Assembly: GCF_017298635.1 (NCBI RefSeq)
Contig: NZ_CP071182.1
Coordinates: 5,060,001 to 5,124,000, forward strand
DNA from: Paenalicyclobacillus mengziensis
GTDB lineage: Bacteria; Bacillota; Bacilli; Alicyclobacillales; Alicyclobacillaceae
Length of the DNA stretch: 64,000 nt
Reading direction: 5' to 3'
Under the pieces are notes generated by a model that had not been told where the DNA came from, searched no databases, and saw only the letters and a list, made by a program, of their open reading frames with translations. Position numbers and translations under genes: made by a program. Below are positions 26,202 to 34,833 of the stretch, in pieces (within the stretch, counting starts at the first letter, position 1; each line of letters starts with the position of its first letter).

Positions 26202-26954
26202 TCAGCGTGTCAACCAAATTGTATATTGAAAGTAATCTGGTCGGTAAATTGCATCGAGGAATTCTACCACTTCCCCATCGACAGAAAAAGTTACCCTTTC
26301 TACACTAAGCATGGCGTCGCCTTCATTTACGTCCAATACCTCAGCCTCCTCCTGTCCTGCATTCAGCGCACTGATGATCTGTTTCCCTTCATGTAAAATA
26401 ATGTTTAAATTCGCTTCAATGTATCGATACAGAGGGAGTGAACTGACGTCCTCCTCGTTCAAAAGGAGACCAATTTGTGTTGGAAAATAAGCATGCTCGA
26501 TGGCAATTGGATTTTTGTCAGCGAGGCGTAGTCGCTTCAATTCCCATACCTCATCGGTCATGAGGGTCTCGCGAACATTAGACGGAAAGTTCTTGGTAAA
26601 CCCTTTCCGAATTATCCGAGAATCAGGCTCATAACCTGCCGCTTTGATGGCCTCGGTAAAACCTAACAGACGGCCTCTCCAGTTCTCTACCTCGTTCGTG
26701 TTTAGGAATGTACCACGTCCTCGTTCACGCGATACCAACCCTTGCTCCTCCAGGTATCGCAGCGCACTACGAACGGTAATTCTACTTACTTTAAATCTCT
26801 TAGCCAATTCAGCTTCAGTTGGGAGTTTTCCTGTTGCATCCGCCAATCGACCGTTTTCTGCTTCGAATTTGAGAAAGTCTTTTAATTGATGGTACAGAGG
26901 AACCGAGCGTTGCGGATCCAACACAAAACCGTCTTGAGATGTGTATTTATCCAT
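26202..26954 (-). CDS. GntR/HutC-family regulator with UTRA domain
   Basis: The protein has ~250 residues. The ATG at 26954 follows GGGGATGCC; an upstream in-frame start at 27005 lacks a site. The N-terminal winged helix is classic: VPLYHQLKDFLKFEAENGRL, then KLPTEAELAKRFKVSRITVR and YLEEQGLVSRERGRGTFL. A UTRA effector domain follows (IAIEHAYFPTQIG, then GDAMLSVERVTFSVDGEVVE). UTRA proteins bind sugars or sugar phosphates. It lies upstream of and codirectional with the sulfatase-MFS-anSME genes and is probably their repressor, responding to a breakdown product of the sulfated sugar. Confidence 0.88.
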   Translation of the reverse strand: MDKYTSQDGFVLDPQRSVPLYHQLKDFLKFEAENGRLADATGKLPTEAELAKRFKVSRITVRSALRYLEEQGLVSRERGRGTFLNTNEVENWRGRLLGFTEAIKAAGYEPDSRIIRKGFTKNFPSNVRETLMTDEVWELKRLRLADKNPIAIEHAYFPTQIGLLLNEEDVSSLPLYRYIEANLNIILHEGKQIISALNAGQEEAEVLDVNEGDAMLSVERVTFSVDGEVVEFLDAIYRPDYFQYTIWLTR

Positions 26955-27179
26955 TGGCATCCCCATTTTTATGAGAATAGATTGCGTAGTGAGTTCCAAA
27001 CACACCTAATGCTACAAATGTACAGTAACATAGCGCGAACCTTCAACTCATCAAAGGTTATACCTTTAACAGAGCCTAAAACTATTTCTCAAACGCCTTA
27101 CGTGTCCGACAGCTTTCGCACTCGGAACCTCCCATGACTCCCTGAACGTCTTATTTCGACACTGCTTTTACACATAGCA

Positions 27180-27400
27180 TCCGTGGAAAGAATCGAGCAA
27201 ATTGTTTCCTTTGAAGATCGCCAAGCCAATGAAAGTGATATGTCCGAGTCGGGAATCGGGCGACTCTTGAGAGAAAGGGCTCGAAATGGAGTTAAAGGCG
27301 ACCCCCTTGAGTTCTATACAGACAGACTGAGATCTGTCCGAAACAGAACGCTGGAAGAGTTGCATCAATCGCCATGCGGCTTCAAGCGCGATCAAGACCA
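27180..27400 (+). pseudogene. DinB/DUF664-like fragment
   Basis: An open stretch on the plus strand begins ASVERIEQIVSFEDRQANESD and continues SGIGRLLRERARNGVKGDPL and RLRSVRNRTLEELHQ. This resembles the middle of a DinB-superfamily DUF664 protein (helical bundle; thiol or metal-linked detoxification). It breaks up after about 70 residues into unrelated frames, and there is no start with a ribosome binding site. I treat it as a decayed copy. Confidence 0.4.
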
Positions 27401-27621
27401 TCACTTCGAACATGGCTTACCCAATCGAAGAAACTACACTGTACCTCGCCGATGAATTGGTGCTCGAAGCATGACAAGAAGTTGGCTATGGAGAAAGTGC
27501 AGACGCTTGGAATCGTGCAGAAAAAAAGCCCGATTTGTTCTGTTACTCCTGATTGAACGACACATGTCTGCCGCGGTGAAACGGTGCTTGCTCAGCCCTG
27601 GCAACCATCCTTCCTGCGGGG

Positions 27622-29037
27622 TCAAATCCCCGGTGAATACACATTGCTCGGGTTCCAAATCAAATATGAATTCACCCCGTATTTCGCCAAAGCTTGAATT
27701 TGTTCATCGACTTGCGTTTTCGTGTAGGTCTGATAGTTTCCGGCGCCTAAAAAGGTCGCCGTGTAATCTTGAATCCACGGAATCAGTTCTGGCTTATGTT
27801 TTACACCACTCATGATTTTTTGCTCCGCTTGCATAAACCCAACAACCGTTTGATACGGGTTCAAATCCGGATGGGCGAGGCCAAAATACCCCGATCCCCA
27901 AAGCGACGGGTAAATCATCGGCGACATGACGTCGACGTTTTGTGCGATGCTTGGGTAACTTTGACCCACACTCGTTGACTCCGGGATGGTCGCCGTATAA
28001 CCGAAAATATCCACAGCGGTTTTCACATGATATGGTTTCAGTTGTGCATACGCATATTTGACAAAATCCGTCACCGCATTGACACGGAGATCACCCAACT
28101 TTTCTGCAGTCGTAAAATGTGGCGCGATGGGTTTTTTCTTTTGCAGGTCCGCGATTGCCGTTTGTATAGTTTGCAGCTCACTTCCAGAATCCGTGGAATT
28201 GTTGCTTTGGATTGCTGTTTCTTTCGCTTGCAATGAGGCCAACTTATTTTGATATACTTTCAAATTTTGCTGATAGGTTTCATTCGTCGCTTGAATCTCT
28301 GTTGGGGTTTGGTTTTGAAATGAGCCCATCTGATACTGGATAGTTCCTTGCATGCTTGCCAAGGCCGATGGAAATCGAACAAAGTCAAACTGGATTTGTT
28401 CAAATCCCAATTTTGCCACCGCTTTCGCAACGTCCACATTGTATTTCCAAACATTCGGCAAAAATGGATTCGTATACGCCTGACCCTGCCGACCAATCCA
28501 AGGTTTCCCGTTTAACAAAAACGAATCCTCGGGATGCGCATCCGCATATAACGTATCTTCAAACACCGCGATCCGCGCAATCGGATAGATGTGGTGCGCT
28601 TTGAGGGTCGCCATCAGCTTTTGCGGGTTTTTGATTAGACTTTTGCTGTATGGTTTCAGTTCCGGATTATTGGTTGCAAAGGTAATATCTCCATTGTCGA
28701 TTTTCATATCGATAACCATGGTGTTGAGGGACGTGGTATCGACCAAGTGGAGCAGGTTTTGAAACACTGCAGGATCACTGACTGCGTAGGCGGATACATA
28801 AATCCCGTGAATGTCCTTCGGTTCGGGGACGCCAAGGCTGTAATCCGGAATCTTCGGTGTTGGATTTGGTTTGGTGTCCACGGGTTTGGTGTCCACGGGT
28901 TTGGTGGTCACGGGTTTGGTGGTCACGGGTTTTTGCGAAACGGTTGAATGCACGGATGCTGATGAGGATGGTTTCGTTGCACAGCCAGTCAGCAATACAC
29001 AAGCAACCAAGAAAGTAGGAATACTTCTTTTCTTCAT
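27622..29037 (-). CDS. DUF4015 putative glycoside-hydrolase-fold lipoprotein
   Basis: The 471-residue protein has an ATG after AAGGAG. The signal peptide MKKRSIPTFLVACVLLTGC ends at a lipobox Cys (residue 19). A Ser-rich stretch follows, and then a tandem KPVTTKPVTTKPVDTKPVDT linker encoded by 15-bp repeats at 28872-28937. From ~75 to the end is a TIM-barrel of the DUF4015 family: DIHGIYVSAYAVSD, then TMVIDMKIDNGDITF and GFEQIQFDFVRFPS with acidic residues at strand ends. A helical insertion at ~235-305 (LASLQAKETAIQSNN) looks like a coiled coil. Such proteins are secreted and proposed to act on cell wall or polysaccharide; activity is unproven. The gene is monocistronic. Confidence 0.85.
   Translation of the reverse strand: MKKRSIPTFLVACVLLTGCATKPSSSASVHSTVSQKPVTTKPVTTKPVDTKPVDTKPNPTPKIPDYSLGVPEPKDIHGIYVSAYAVSDPAVFQNLLHLVDTTSLNTMVIDMKIDNGDITFATNNPELKPYSKSLIKNPQKLMATLKAHHIYPIARIAVFEDTLYADAHPEDSFLLNGKPWIGRQGQAYTNPFLPNVWKYNVDVAKAVAKLGFEQIQFDFVRFPSALASMQGTIQYQMGSFQNQTPTEIQATNETYQQNLKVYQNKLASLQAKETAIQSNNSTDSGSELQTIQTAIADLQKKKPIAPHFTTAEKLGDLRVNAVTDFVKYAYAQLKPYHVKTAVDIFGYTATIPESTSVGQSYPSIAQNVDVMSPMIYPSLWGSGYFGLAHPDLNPYQTVVGFMQAEQKIMSGVKHKPELIPWIQDYTATFLGAGNYQTYTKTQVDEQIQALAKYGVNSYLIWNPSNVYSPGI
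28872..28937 (-). repeat. 15-bp tandem repeats encoding the PVTTK/PVDTK linker
   Basis: Units CACGGGTTTGGTGTC and CACGGGTTTGGTGGT alternate in a short array within the lipoprotein gene. Unit copy number can vary by slippage without breaking the frame. Confidence 0.7.
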
Positions 29038-29358
29038 AGGGGCTCCTTAACTTTTCAAAATGGGTCTCTCTCCATCATAATAGCCGCTATTCAGGCATAC
29101 AAGCATACTTTTTTCAGTACCCTAGTTAGGCACACGCTGGTCGTCAAGCTGTGCCAGACTCAGCAAGCCCTTTCCCATGTGAAAGACGTTCAAGTAGAGG
29201 CTCTACCCCACGACGGACAAGACCACGCTGAATTAGACGTGAACTAAGCAGAGAAAACGCAGGCAACCGAAATTTCCACGGTGCCTGCGGAATTTCAGCG
29301 TGCCCCAGAGATTTCCACGGTGCCCACGGCACACCCCGCACGGCCTTACTATCTCTGG
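29038..29358. other. Intergenic 321 bp
   Basis: No convincing gene is present. GAAATTTCCACGGTGCC and AGATTTCCACGGTGCC form an imperfect direct repeat near 29270-29330. The 62-75-residue open frames here lack start signals. Confidence 0.35.
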
Positions 29359-31122
29359 TTAGCCTTCGCGCGATGACGACACTTCAATGGCCGTGTCTTC
29401 GTCGACATCGTCATCCGTTTCATCTGACAACTCCGCATCCTCCGGATCCTCTACATCGAGAAACGCGCGGTGCTTAATGACAGGAGGCTCTGGGCGACTC
29501 TTTCCAAACAGTCGCACGTAGATTCGTTCGACCTCTTCTCCTGTCAGGTCTCCCTGCTTCAACAATTGCGCAGCAATGGCGTCGACAAAGGCTGCGTGTT
29601 CGATGAGGAGTTGTTTGACCTGAAGCAGCTGATCTTTCAACAGCTCGTTGATCTTCGGGCGGAGTGCCTTGAGACCATCGATGCGAGACCCGATGGCGAG
29701 CCAACTAAACAGTTCATCACCCATGCCGACCATGCCCAGATAGGCACCCGCTATCTCTGTGGCCTGTTGCAAGTCCGATGTGACACCGTTCAATTTCTTG
29801 CCCAGAAACTCCTCTTCCGCTGCTCTTGCTGCGAGACACACTTGAATCTCCGCCAGCATCTCGCTGTCACTGCGGTTGTACCGTTCGTGAGTAGGCTTGG
29901 TGGCAGCGAGCCCCAGCGCCCCACCTCGGCGGACAATGGTCACCTTCCACACCCGGTCATATGGCTTTAACAAATACTGAGCCACCGCATGGCCGGCTTC
30001 ATGGTAGGCGACGTTTCGGCGTTCATCCTCTTTCATGGAACGAAGAGGCTGTTTCAATCCCCACTCATAAGTTTCCATCGCCATTCGAAAATCGTCATAG
30101 CCGGACGCCTTGGCACCCCGCTGGTGTGCAATCACGACCGCCTCGTTGACGATGTGTTTGATTTGTGCCGGACTGTAGCCTATCGTATCGAGCGCCGCTC
30201 GTTCTGAGGTCAGACTCGTTTCTCGCTTCACCTTTTGCAGGTAATAGTTAAAGACGTCTACGCGTCCGTCATAGTCGGGAACATCCACCCAGATCTGCCT
30301 GTCAAAACGTCCCGGACGAAGCAACGCGGAATCGAGCACATCAGGTAGGTTTGTGGCCCCAATCGTCAGTACTGCGGGCCGATCCGCTTTCTTTCGCCGC
30401 AACCCGAAGCCGCGCAGCAACTTGGTTACCCATCCGTTGTCAATGTTCGGCGGATCCATCTGTAAGAGGAGCTCGTTCAGAAGTCCGGTGCCTCCACCCA
30501 TGCCGAACAATCCACCGCCGCCGCCAAGTCCCGTTTGCCGCCCCATGCCGATGGCGTCGATCTCGTCGATAAAGATGATGCAAGCACCGTATCTCTTCGC
30601 AAGTTTTCTTGCCTTTTTGTAAAGGCCCATGACCTTTAAGTTGCCGACACCGAAGAACATGTTTTGGAAACTTGGTGCCGAAGCGTAGGCAAAGGGCACT
30701 TGTGCCTCATTCGCGATGACCTGGGCAAGGTATGATTTCCCTGTCCCTGGCGGACCGCAAAGCAACATTCCTCGGATGGACTCGCCACCCATTTCTTTGA
30801 ACTCACTAACTCCTTTAAGGAGCGTGACAATTCGCTTCGCATTTACCACAATCTCTGGATTCCCCCGGTAATCCTCCCACGAGAAGCCTGTTTCACCAGG
30901 CAGAATCCAGTATGTGCGTCCCCGAGCCAGGAACCAGAAGAGTGCGGCAAATTGGCCGACCACTATCAGCATGGAGAACAAAAGCTGGGCCGCAATGGTA
31001 AGGATCGTCGACGCTGCCCCGTGGACTGCCTGGCCGCCCAGCAATAACAACAACGCAAGGAACACGATGACTCCAACCCACAGGACCAGCTTACGCCATC
31101 TCGCCCGTCTATATTTCCCCAC
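29359..31122 (-). CDS. FtsH-like AAA membrane metalloprotease (divergent paralogue)
   Basis: The 587-residue protein has a GTG start with AAGGAAG ahead. Two N-terminal transmembrane helices (~12-34 and 45-67) flank a very short loop, unlike the ~70-residue external domain of canonical FtsH. The AAA module has Walker A GPPGTGKS (123-130), the pore motif F-F-G-V-G, Walker B CIIFIDEID (181-189), and an ARPGRFDR-like second region of homology. The M41 zinc site H-E-A-G-H is at 374-378. SDLQQATEIAGAYLG supplies the third ligand region. A Gly-rich insert follows Walker B, and the C-terminus is an acidic tail (DVEDPEDAELSDETDDDVDE). It should degrade membrane or regulatory proteins, but its substrate is unknown. 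A canonical ftsH is expected elsewhere. Confidence 0.87.
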   Translation of the reverse strand: MGKYRRARWRKLVLWVGVIVFLALLLLLGGQAVHGAASTILTIAAQLLFSMLIVVGQFAALFWFLARGRTYWILPGETGFSWEDYRGNPEIVVNAKRIVTLLKGVSEFKEMGGESIRGMLLCGPPGTGKSYLAQVIANEAQVPFAYASAPSFQNMFFGVGNLKVMGLYKKARKLAKRYGACIIFIDEIDAIGMGRQTGLGGGGGLFGMGGGTGLLNELLLQMDPPNIDNGWVTKLLRGFGLRRKKADRPAVLTIGATNLPDVLDSALLRPGRFDRQIWVDVPDYDGRVDVFNYYLQKVKRETSLTSERAALDTIGYSPAQIKHIVNEAVVIAHQRGAKASGYDDFRMAMETYEWGLKQPLRSMKEDERRNVAYHEAGHAVAQYLLKPYDRVWKVTIVRRGGALGLAATKPTHERYNRSDSEMLAEIQVCLAARAAEEEFLGKKLNGVTSDLQQATEIAGAYLGMVGMGDELFSWLAIGSRIDGLKALRPKINELLKDQLLQVKQLLIEHAAFVDAIAAQLLKQGDLTGEEVERIYVRLFGKSRPEPPVIKHRAFLDVEDPEDAELSDETDDDVDEDTAIEVSSSREG

Positions 31123-31138
31123 AACTTCACTTCCTTAT

Positions 31139-31220
31139 CATAGACTTTTCATCATAGACTTTTCATCATAGACTTTTCATCATAGACTTTTCATCATAGA
31201 CTTTTCATCATAGACTTTTC
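31139..31220. repeat. Six 14-bp tandem repeats (CATAGACTTTTCAT)
   Basis: Six near-perfect copies start at 31139, 31153, 31167, 31181, 31195 and 31209. They lie directly behind the ribosome binding site of the FtsH-like gene, in its promoter/leader region. Confidence 0.85.
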
Positions 31221-31224
31221 GCGC

Positions 31225-31329
31225 GCCATCATTGACGTCTCAATCGCTATCGTTGACGTCTCAATCGCTATCATCGACGTCTCAACCACCATCGTTCACT
31301 TCCCACGCGCTATCATTGACTTCTCACAT
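31225..31329. repeat. Five 21-bp degenerate tandem repeats
   Basis: Units of the form GCTATCATTGACGTCTCAATC start at 31225, 31246, 31267, 31288 and 31309. They abut the 14-bp array and share the ATCATNGAC...TC pattern with it, so both probably derive from one ancestral unit. The rest of 31330-31513 has no gene. Confidence 0.8.
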
Positions 31330-31513
31330 ACTGTGTTGCTGAGTTACCCTTCAGGATACATGTAAAATGTCGACGATCCTTGGAGAGTTTGTGAGTAAAT
31401 TATGCAGTTTATATGTCGACTTTAGGTTTACCAGATTTAGGTATACGAGATTTGCTTATGCGTGATTTGTCGCTTACTTCCCTAAAATATCTAGGAGGTT
31501 GCAGTGCGTGCCA

Positions 31514-33400
31514 TCAAGGTTGGAGTGCCTGTTTGAGCAACGACGCATAAAACTTGGCGCCCTGCGGGTTCAAATGAACGCCATCCGGATAGAAGTATGA
31601 ACTGTGCCCCGCACTCGCCGCGTACCAATTGACCAATGTGGTATGCGGAAAGGTTGCAGCCACATCTTTGAGTGTGCGATTCACGACATCTTGCCATGAA
31701 CGAGGGTCTCGTGTGTTGACAAGGACAATTTGCTTCACCTGTCCAAGGGAACGCAACAGCGAGATGAGTTGTTGCTTCGTAAACGGCCCGTTTGTGCCGA
31801 GTTCAATGATGATCCGGTTACCCAGTTTGCCTTGTTGTTTCAACTGTGCAATAACGGCAGGTGCCTGATACATCTGCCGGCTGACATGCGCTGAGATGAC
31901 AATCCCAGGCAACATCTGTTTCAGGTAAGGCGCAGCGTCCAGCATAATTGAATCACCAATGACGGTTACTCCCTGACCGGATACGACGGCCCGTCTATTC
32001 TTTCTGCTGAGAGATGCGCTGCCAGAAGCCCGATAATACACCTCGGTGACTGTACTCGCGTTACCCATGTGGCCTGTACTCGAGTTACCCGCGTGCTCTG
32101 ATGCGGTTGTGGTTCTGGTTGCTTGTGTTCCTGATGCCGGTTTCGCGGACAGCGTCGGTTGGGAAGCTAGCTGGTCCCCTGGTGTCAATCCTACCATACC
32201 CCATCCTGAGACACCGAGCACAAGGAGGGCTGCCACCGAGGCGAACGACCTTCGGACCGCCCCACGACGGCGCATCTGCGCAAGCCACCATGCTCTCGTT
32301 TTCACCCTCGACCAGAGCCGACCGATGGCCCCGTGACGGATGGGATCCTCAATCAAACGCCAAGACCAAGCGGCAAGCAGCACACTCGCGCTCACTTGGA
32401 GTACAGCCCGGAGCAGATGAAAACCCGAGTTATCGAGCGGCGTTGTCAAAACGATGACAGGGTAATGCCACAAGTAAATGCCGTACGAGCGAACGCCTAT
32501 CCATCGCAACGGTTTCCAGCCAAAAACCCGGCTTATCCTGCTCGCAGGATGCACCAGAACAGCCACAAGTACAGCCGTACTTAGCGCCAGCAAAAACATT
32601 CCGCCGCGATATAAAAAAGTTTCGTACTGATTTGTCTCCACAAACATGAAAAAAACGACGGACAGCGCAACAACCCCGAGCACGTCGAGGGTGTTCCTGG
32701 CACCTTGAGACAAGGATTGTGATAGCTTCTGACTCGGCCAGACCATAGCGAGTACTGCCCCAATCAGCAGTCCAAATGCCCGCGTATCCGTCCCATAATA
32801 GACACGGCTCGGATCTGTACCCGGTTGATACAAAACCGCCATCAAAACGGCTGAAGCAATGGCTCCAGCCAAAGTAAGTCCAGCCAAGGGACCCCGCCGG
32901 GGGACAAAACGCAGTCCCAAAGTTAACAGAAGGGGCCACATCAAATAGAACTGTTCTTCTACCGCCAGCGACCAAAGATGCTTGAGCGGCTGCAGACTGA
33001 AGCTTTGAAAATAAGAGACGTGATGAAAGATGTACCACCAGTTGCTCACGTAAAACACAGCAGCCACCACGTCTTGTCGCAGCACAGGTAGCTCAGACGG
33101 GTGAAATAGCGTCATCCACGCCACCACAGCGACTATCATAAGGAGCAGTGCCGGAAGTAATCGTCTGGCACGGCGAATCCAGAAATCCTTGAAATTAATA
33201 CGCCGATGCTGACGCCACTGTGCAATCAGCATGTCTGTAATGAGATATCCGGACAGAACAAAAAACACACCCACGCCCAAAAGTCCGCCAGGTACCCACG
33301 GCACATTCAGATGATAGGCGATGACCGCCAGTACGGCTAGCGCCCGAAGGCCGTCCAGCCCTGCCATATAGCGTCCCTGTCTATTGATGGGCTGCGGCAT
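31514..33400 (-). CDS. Acyltransferase-3/SGNH two-domain O-acetyltransferase (OafA-type)
   Basis: The protein has 628 residues. The ATG at 33400 follows GGGGGGA; the upstream open frame has no site. The N-terminal ~370 residues form the acyltransferase-3 membrane domain: YMAGLDGLRALAVLAVIAYH, then LLGVGVFFVLSGYLITDMLI and RRARRLLPAL. About ten helices are visible. After a Ser/Thr-rich linker comes an SGNH hydrolase domain. It has the nucleophile block VTVIGDSIMLDA, the block ELGTNGP and the C-terminal YPDGVHLNPQGA with the Asp-x-x-His dyad. OafA/OatA-type enzymes O-acetylate peptidoglycan or surface glycans. It is near rodA and a DacB homologue, which suits a wall role. Confidence 0.88.
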   Translation of the reverse strand: MPQPINRQGRYMAGLDGLRALAVLAVIAYHLNVPWVPGGLLGVGVFFVLSGYLITDMLIAQWRQHRRINFKDFWIRRARRLLPALLLMIVAVVAWMTLFHPSELPVLRQDVVAAVFYVSNWWYIFHHVSYFQSFSLQPLKHLWSLAVEEQFYLMWPLLLTLGLRFVPRRGPLAGLTLAGAIASAVLMAVLYQPGTDPSRVYYGTDTRAFGLLIGAVLAMVWPSQKLSQSLSQGARNTLDVLGVVALSVVFFMFVETNQYETFLYRGGMFLLALSTAVLVAVLVHPASRISRVFGWKPLRWIGVRSYGIYLWHYPVIVLTTPLDNSGFHLLRAVLQVSASVLLAAWSWRLIEDPIRHGAIGRLWSRVKTRAWWLAQMRRRGAVRRSFASVAALLVLGVSGWGMVGLTPGDQLASQPTLSAKPASGTQATRTTTASEHAGNSSTGHMGNASTVTEVYYRASGSASLSRKNRRAVVSGQGVTVIGDSIMLDAAPYLKQMLPGIVISAHVSRQMYQAPAVIAQLKQQGKLGNRIIIELGTNGPFTKQQLISLLRSLGQVKQIVLVNTRDPRSWQDVVNRTLKDVAATFPHTTLVNWYAASAGHSSYFYPDGVHLNPQGAKFYASLLKQALQP

Positions 33401-33461
33401 TGCAAAATCCCCCCTATTTGTATAGAGGGGTACATGGGCAGTTAAGTTCATGGCGTGGCTT

Positions 33462-34658
33462 CTAGGATGAGGAGTAACTTTGCGCGAGGCGGAGTTTTCG
33501 ACTCTGCAAAGTGACATTAATAGCCAATCCTACCGCGATGTAATTGGCTAAAACCGAACTACCTCCATAGCTAATAAACGGCAGCGTGATTCCTGTCGAT
33601 GGACTGAGGTACATGTCCATACCAATGTTTTCGAACACCTGGAAACTAAACAGGGCGACGATGCCGATGATGATATATGCTCCAAACGTATCGCCAGATA
33701 GGCTCGCGGCCCGAACAAGGCGGTAAACAAGCACGAGAAACAGCAGGATGATGATACTACTGCCGAGAAAACCAAACTCTTCAGCAGGTGCCGTGAAGAT
33801 ATAGTCAGTCCACTGATTCGGGACACCTCCTGTTGACGTTTCCACGCCCCGAAGCCAGCCTTCACCAAAAACTTGTCCGGAACCAATGGCTATCTGGGCT
33901 TGGTGGATCTCATAACCTGCCCCAGAAATCTGGTAGGAGGGGTTTAACCAAGTCAGAATTCGATCCGCTTGGTAGCCATGCAGGAGATGATGCTTGATGA
34001 CGACGTTTTGTAAGAAGTTCAGGGCCGTTGCAGGAAATTCAACCGGGAGGGCAATAAACACCACACAAAATGCAACGAAGATGACAACGCTCGAAATAAA
34101 CCACGCTCTACGCAAAAACAGAACATACATTGTGAAGAAAATCGCAAACATGACAATCGCTTGTCCGAGTGCTGGCTCCTTGAGCGTCAGTGCAAACGGA
34201 ACAATCGTCAGAATCCATAGCGGAAGCGTTTTTCTGATGCGGTAGTCCGGGTACTCCGCCTCGTCTACCTTGGCCATGAGTGCAGCTAACGTAAAAATGA
34301 GCGTAAGCTTTGCGAACTCAGAAGGCTGTACCGTAAATCCAGGCAGTGGAATCCAACTTCTAGCCCCGTTGATGGGGTGAAAGGCGAACACCGCGACAAG
34401 GAGAAAAGTTGTGCCCCCGTATAGCCACCAATGCAACTTTCGCAAACTCCTGTAATCGAATTGAAAGGCAAAAAATAACATGGCCACAAAACCGATAATC
34501 CCGTACACCATCTGCTTTACCCAAGCATGCGTCGGAATCAGCGGGGATACTTTCCCGTACGTAGCTGCATATACCGCGATGCAGCTTACGATACTGAGCA
34601 AGATGCACGTTCCAATCAGGACAAAATCAATTCGCTTCCAGTTTTTGAGTACCATCAC
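33462..34658 (-). CDS. rodA: FtsW/RodA/SpoVE-family peptidoglycan glycosyltransferase
   Basis: The 398-residue protein starts with GTG or the ATG immediately after it. It has ten hydrophobic segments of the SEDS family. Key motifs are WVKQMVYGIIGFVAMLF near the N-terminus and NGARSWIPLPGFTVQPSEFA (the conserved P-S-E in the large loop). The large external loop follows, with GAGYEIHQAQIAIGSGQVFG and NQWTDYIFTAPAEEFGFLGS, then FENIGMDMYLSPSTGITLPF and ISYGGSS near the C-terminus. SEDS proteins polymerise lipid II glycan strands with a class-B PBP. The absence of neighbouring mreBCD or division genes leaves open whether this is RodA or a sporulation SpoVE-like copy. Confidence 0.88.
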   Translation of the reverse strand: MMVLKNWKRIDFVLIGTCILLSIVSCIAVYAATYGKVSPLIPTHAWVKQMVYGIIGFVAMLFFAFQFDYRSLRKLHWWLYGGTTFLLVAVFAFHPINGARSWIPLPGFTVQPSEFAKLTLIFTLAALMAKVDEAEYPDYRIRKTLPLWILTIVPFALTLKEPALGQAIVMFAIFFTMYVLFLRRAWFISSVVIFVAFCVVFIALPVEFPATALNFLQNVVIKHHLLHGYQADRILTWLNPSYQISGAGYEIHQAQIAIGSGQVFGEGWLRGVETSTGGVPNQWTDYIFTAPAEEFGFLGSSIIILLFLVLVYRLVRAASLSGDTFGAYIIIGIVALFSFQVFENIGMDMYLSPSTGITLPFISYGGSSVLANYIAVGLAINVTLQSRKLRLAQSYSSS

Positions 34659-34720
34659 ATATCACTTCCACACAGCAGTCGTAAGCTTTCCCGCCCGTTA
34701 TAAAGGACACCCTGTGTGGG

Positions 34721-34755
34721 AAAAAAGTTCACTGCCGAACAAGAACTTTTTTTCT
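34721..34755 (-). terminator. Terminator of the serine hydrolase gene
   Basis: AAAAAAGTTC pairs with GAACTTTTTTT across a 12-base loop. A-rich and U-rich sides make it usable from both directions, but it sits just past the minus-strand stop at 34834. Confidence 0.6.
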
Positions 34756-34833
34756 GCCATCGAGCTGCTATCGAACAACTGGCCAACTACGATTCATGGG
34801 GTTGAACGGCTATATTTGCCCCTATGGTTGCTG

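Noticed and set aside
29144..29341. 65-codon minus-strand open frame
   Set aside because: No start signal; its repeated look comes from an imperfect DNA repeat, and no protein family is recognisable.
31504..31536. GTG with a good AGGAGG on the plus strand upstream of the acyltransferase 3' end
   Set aside because: The frame is only 10 codons (VRAIKVGVPV, stop) and probably chance, or at most the start of a lost gene.
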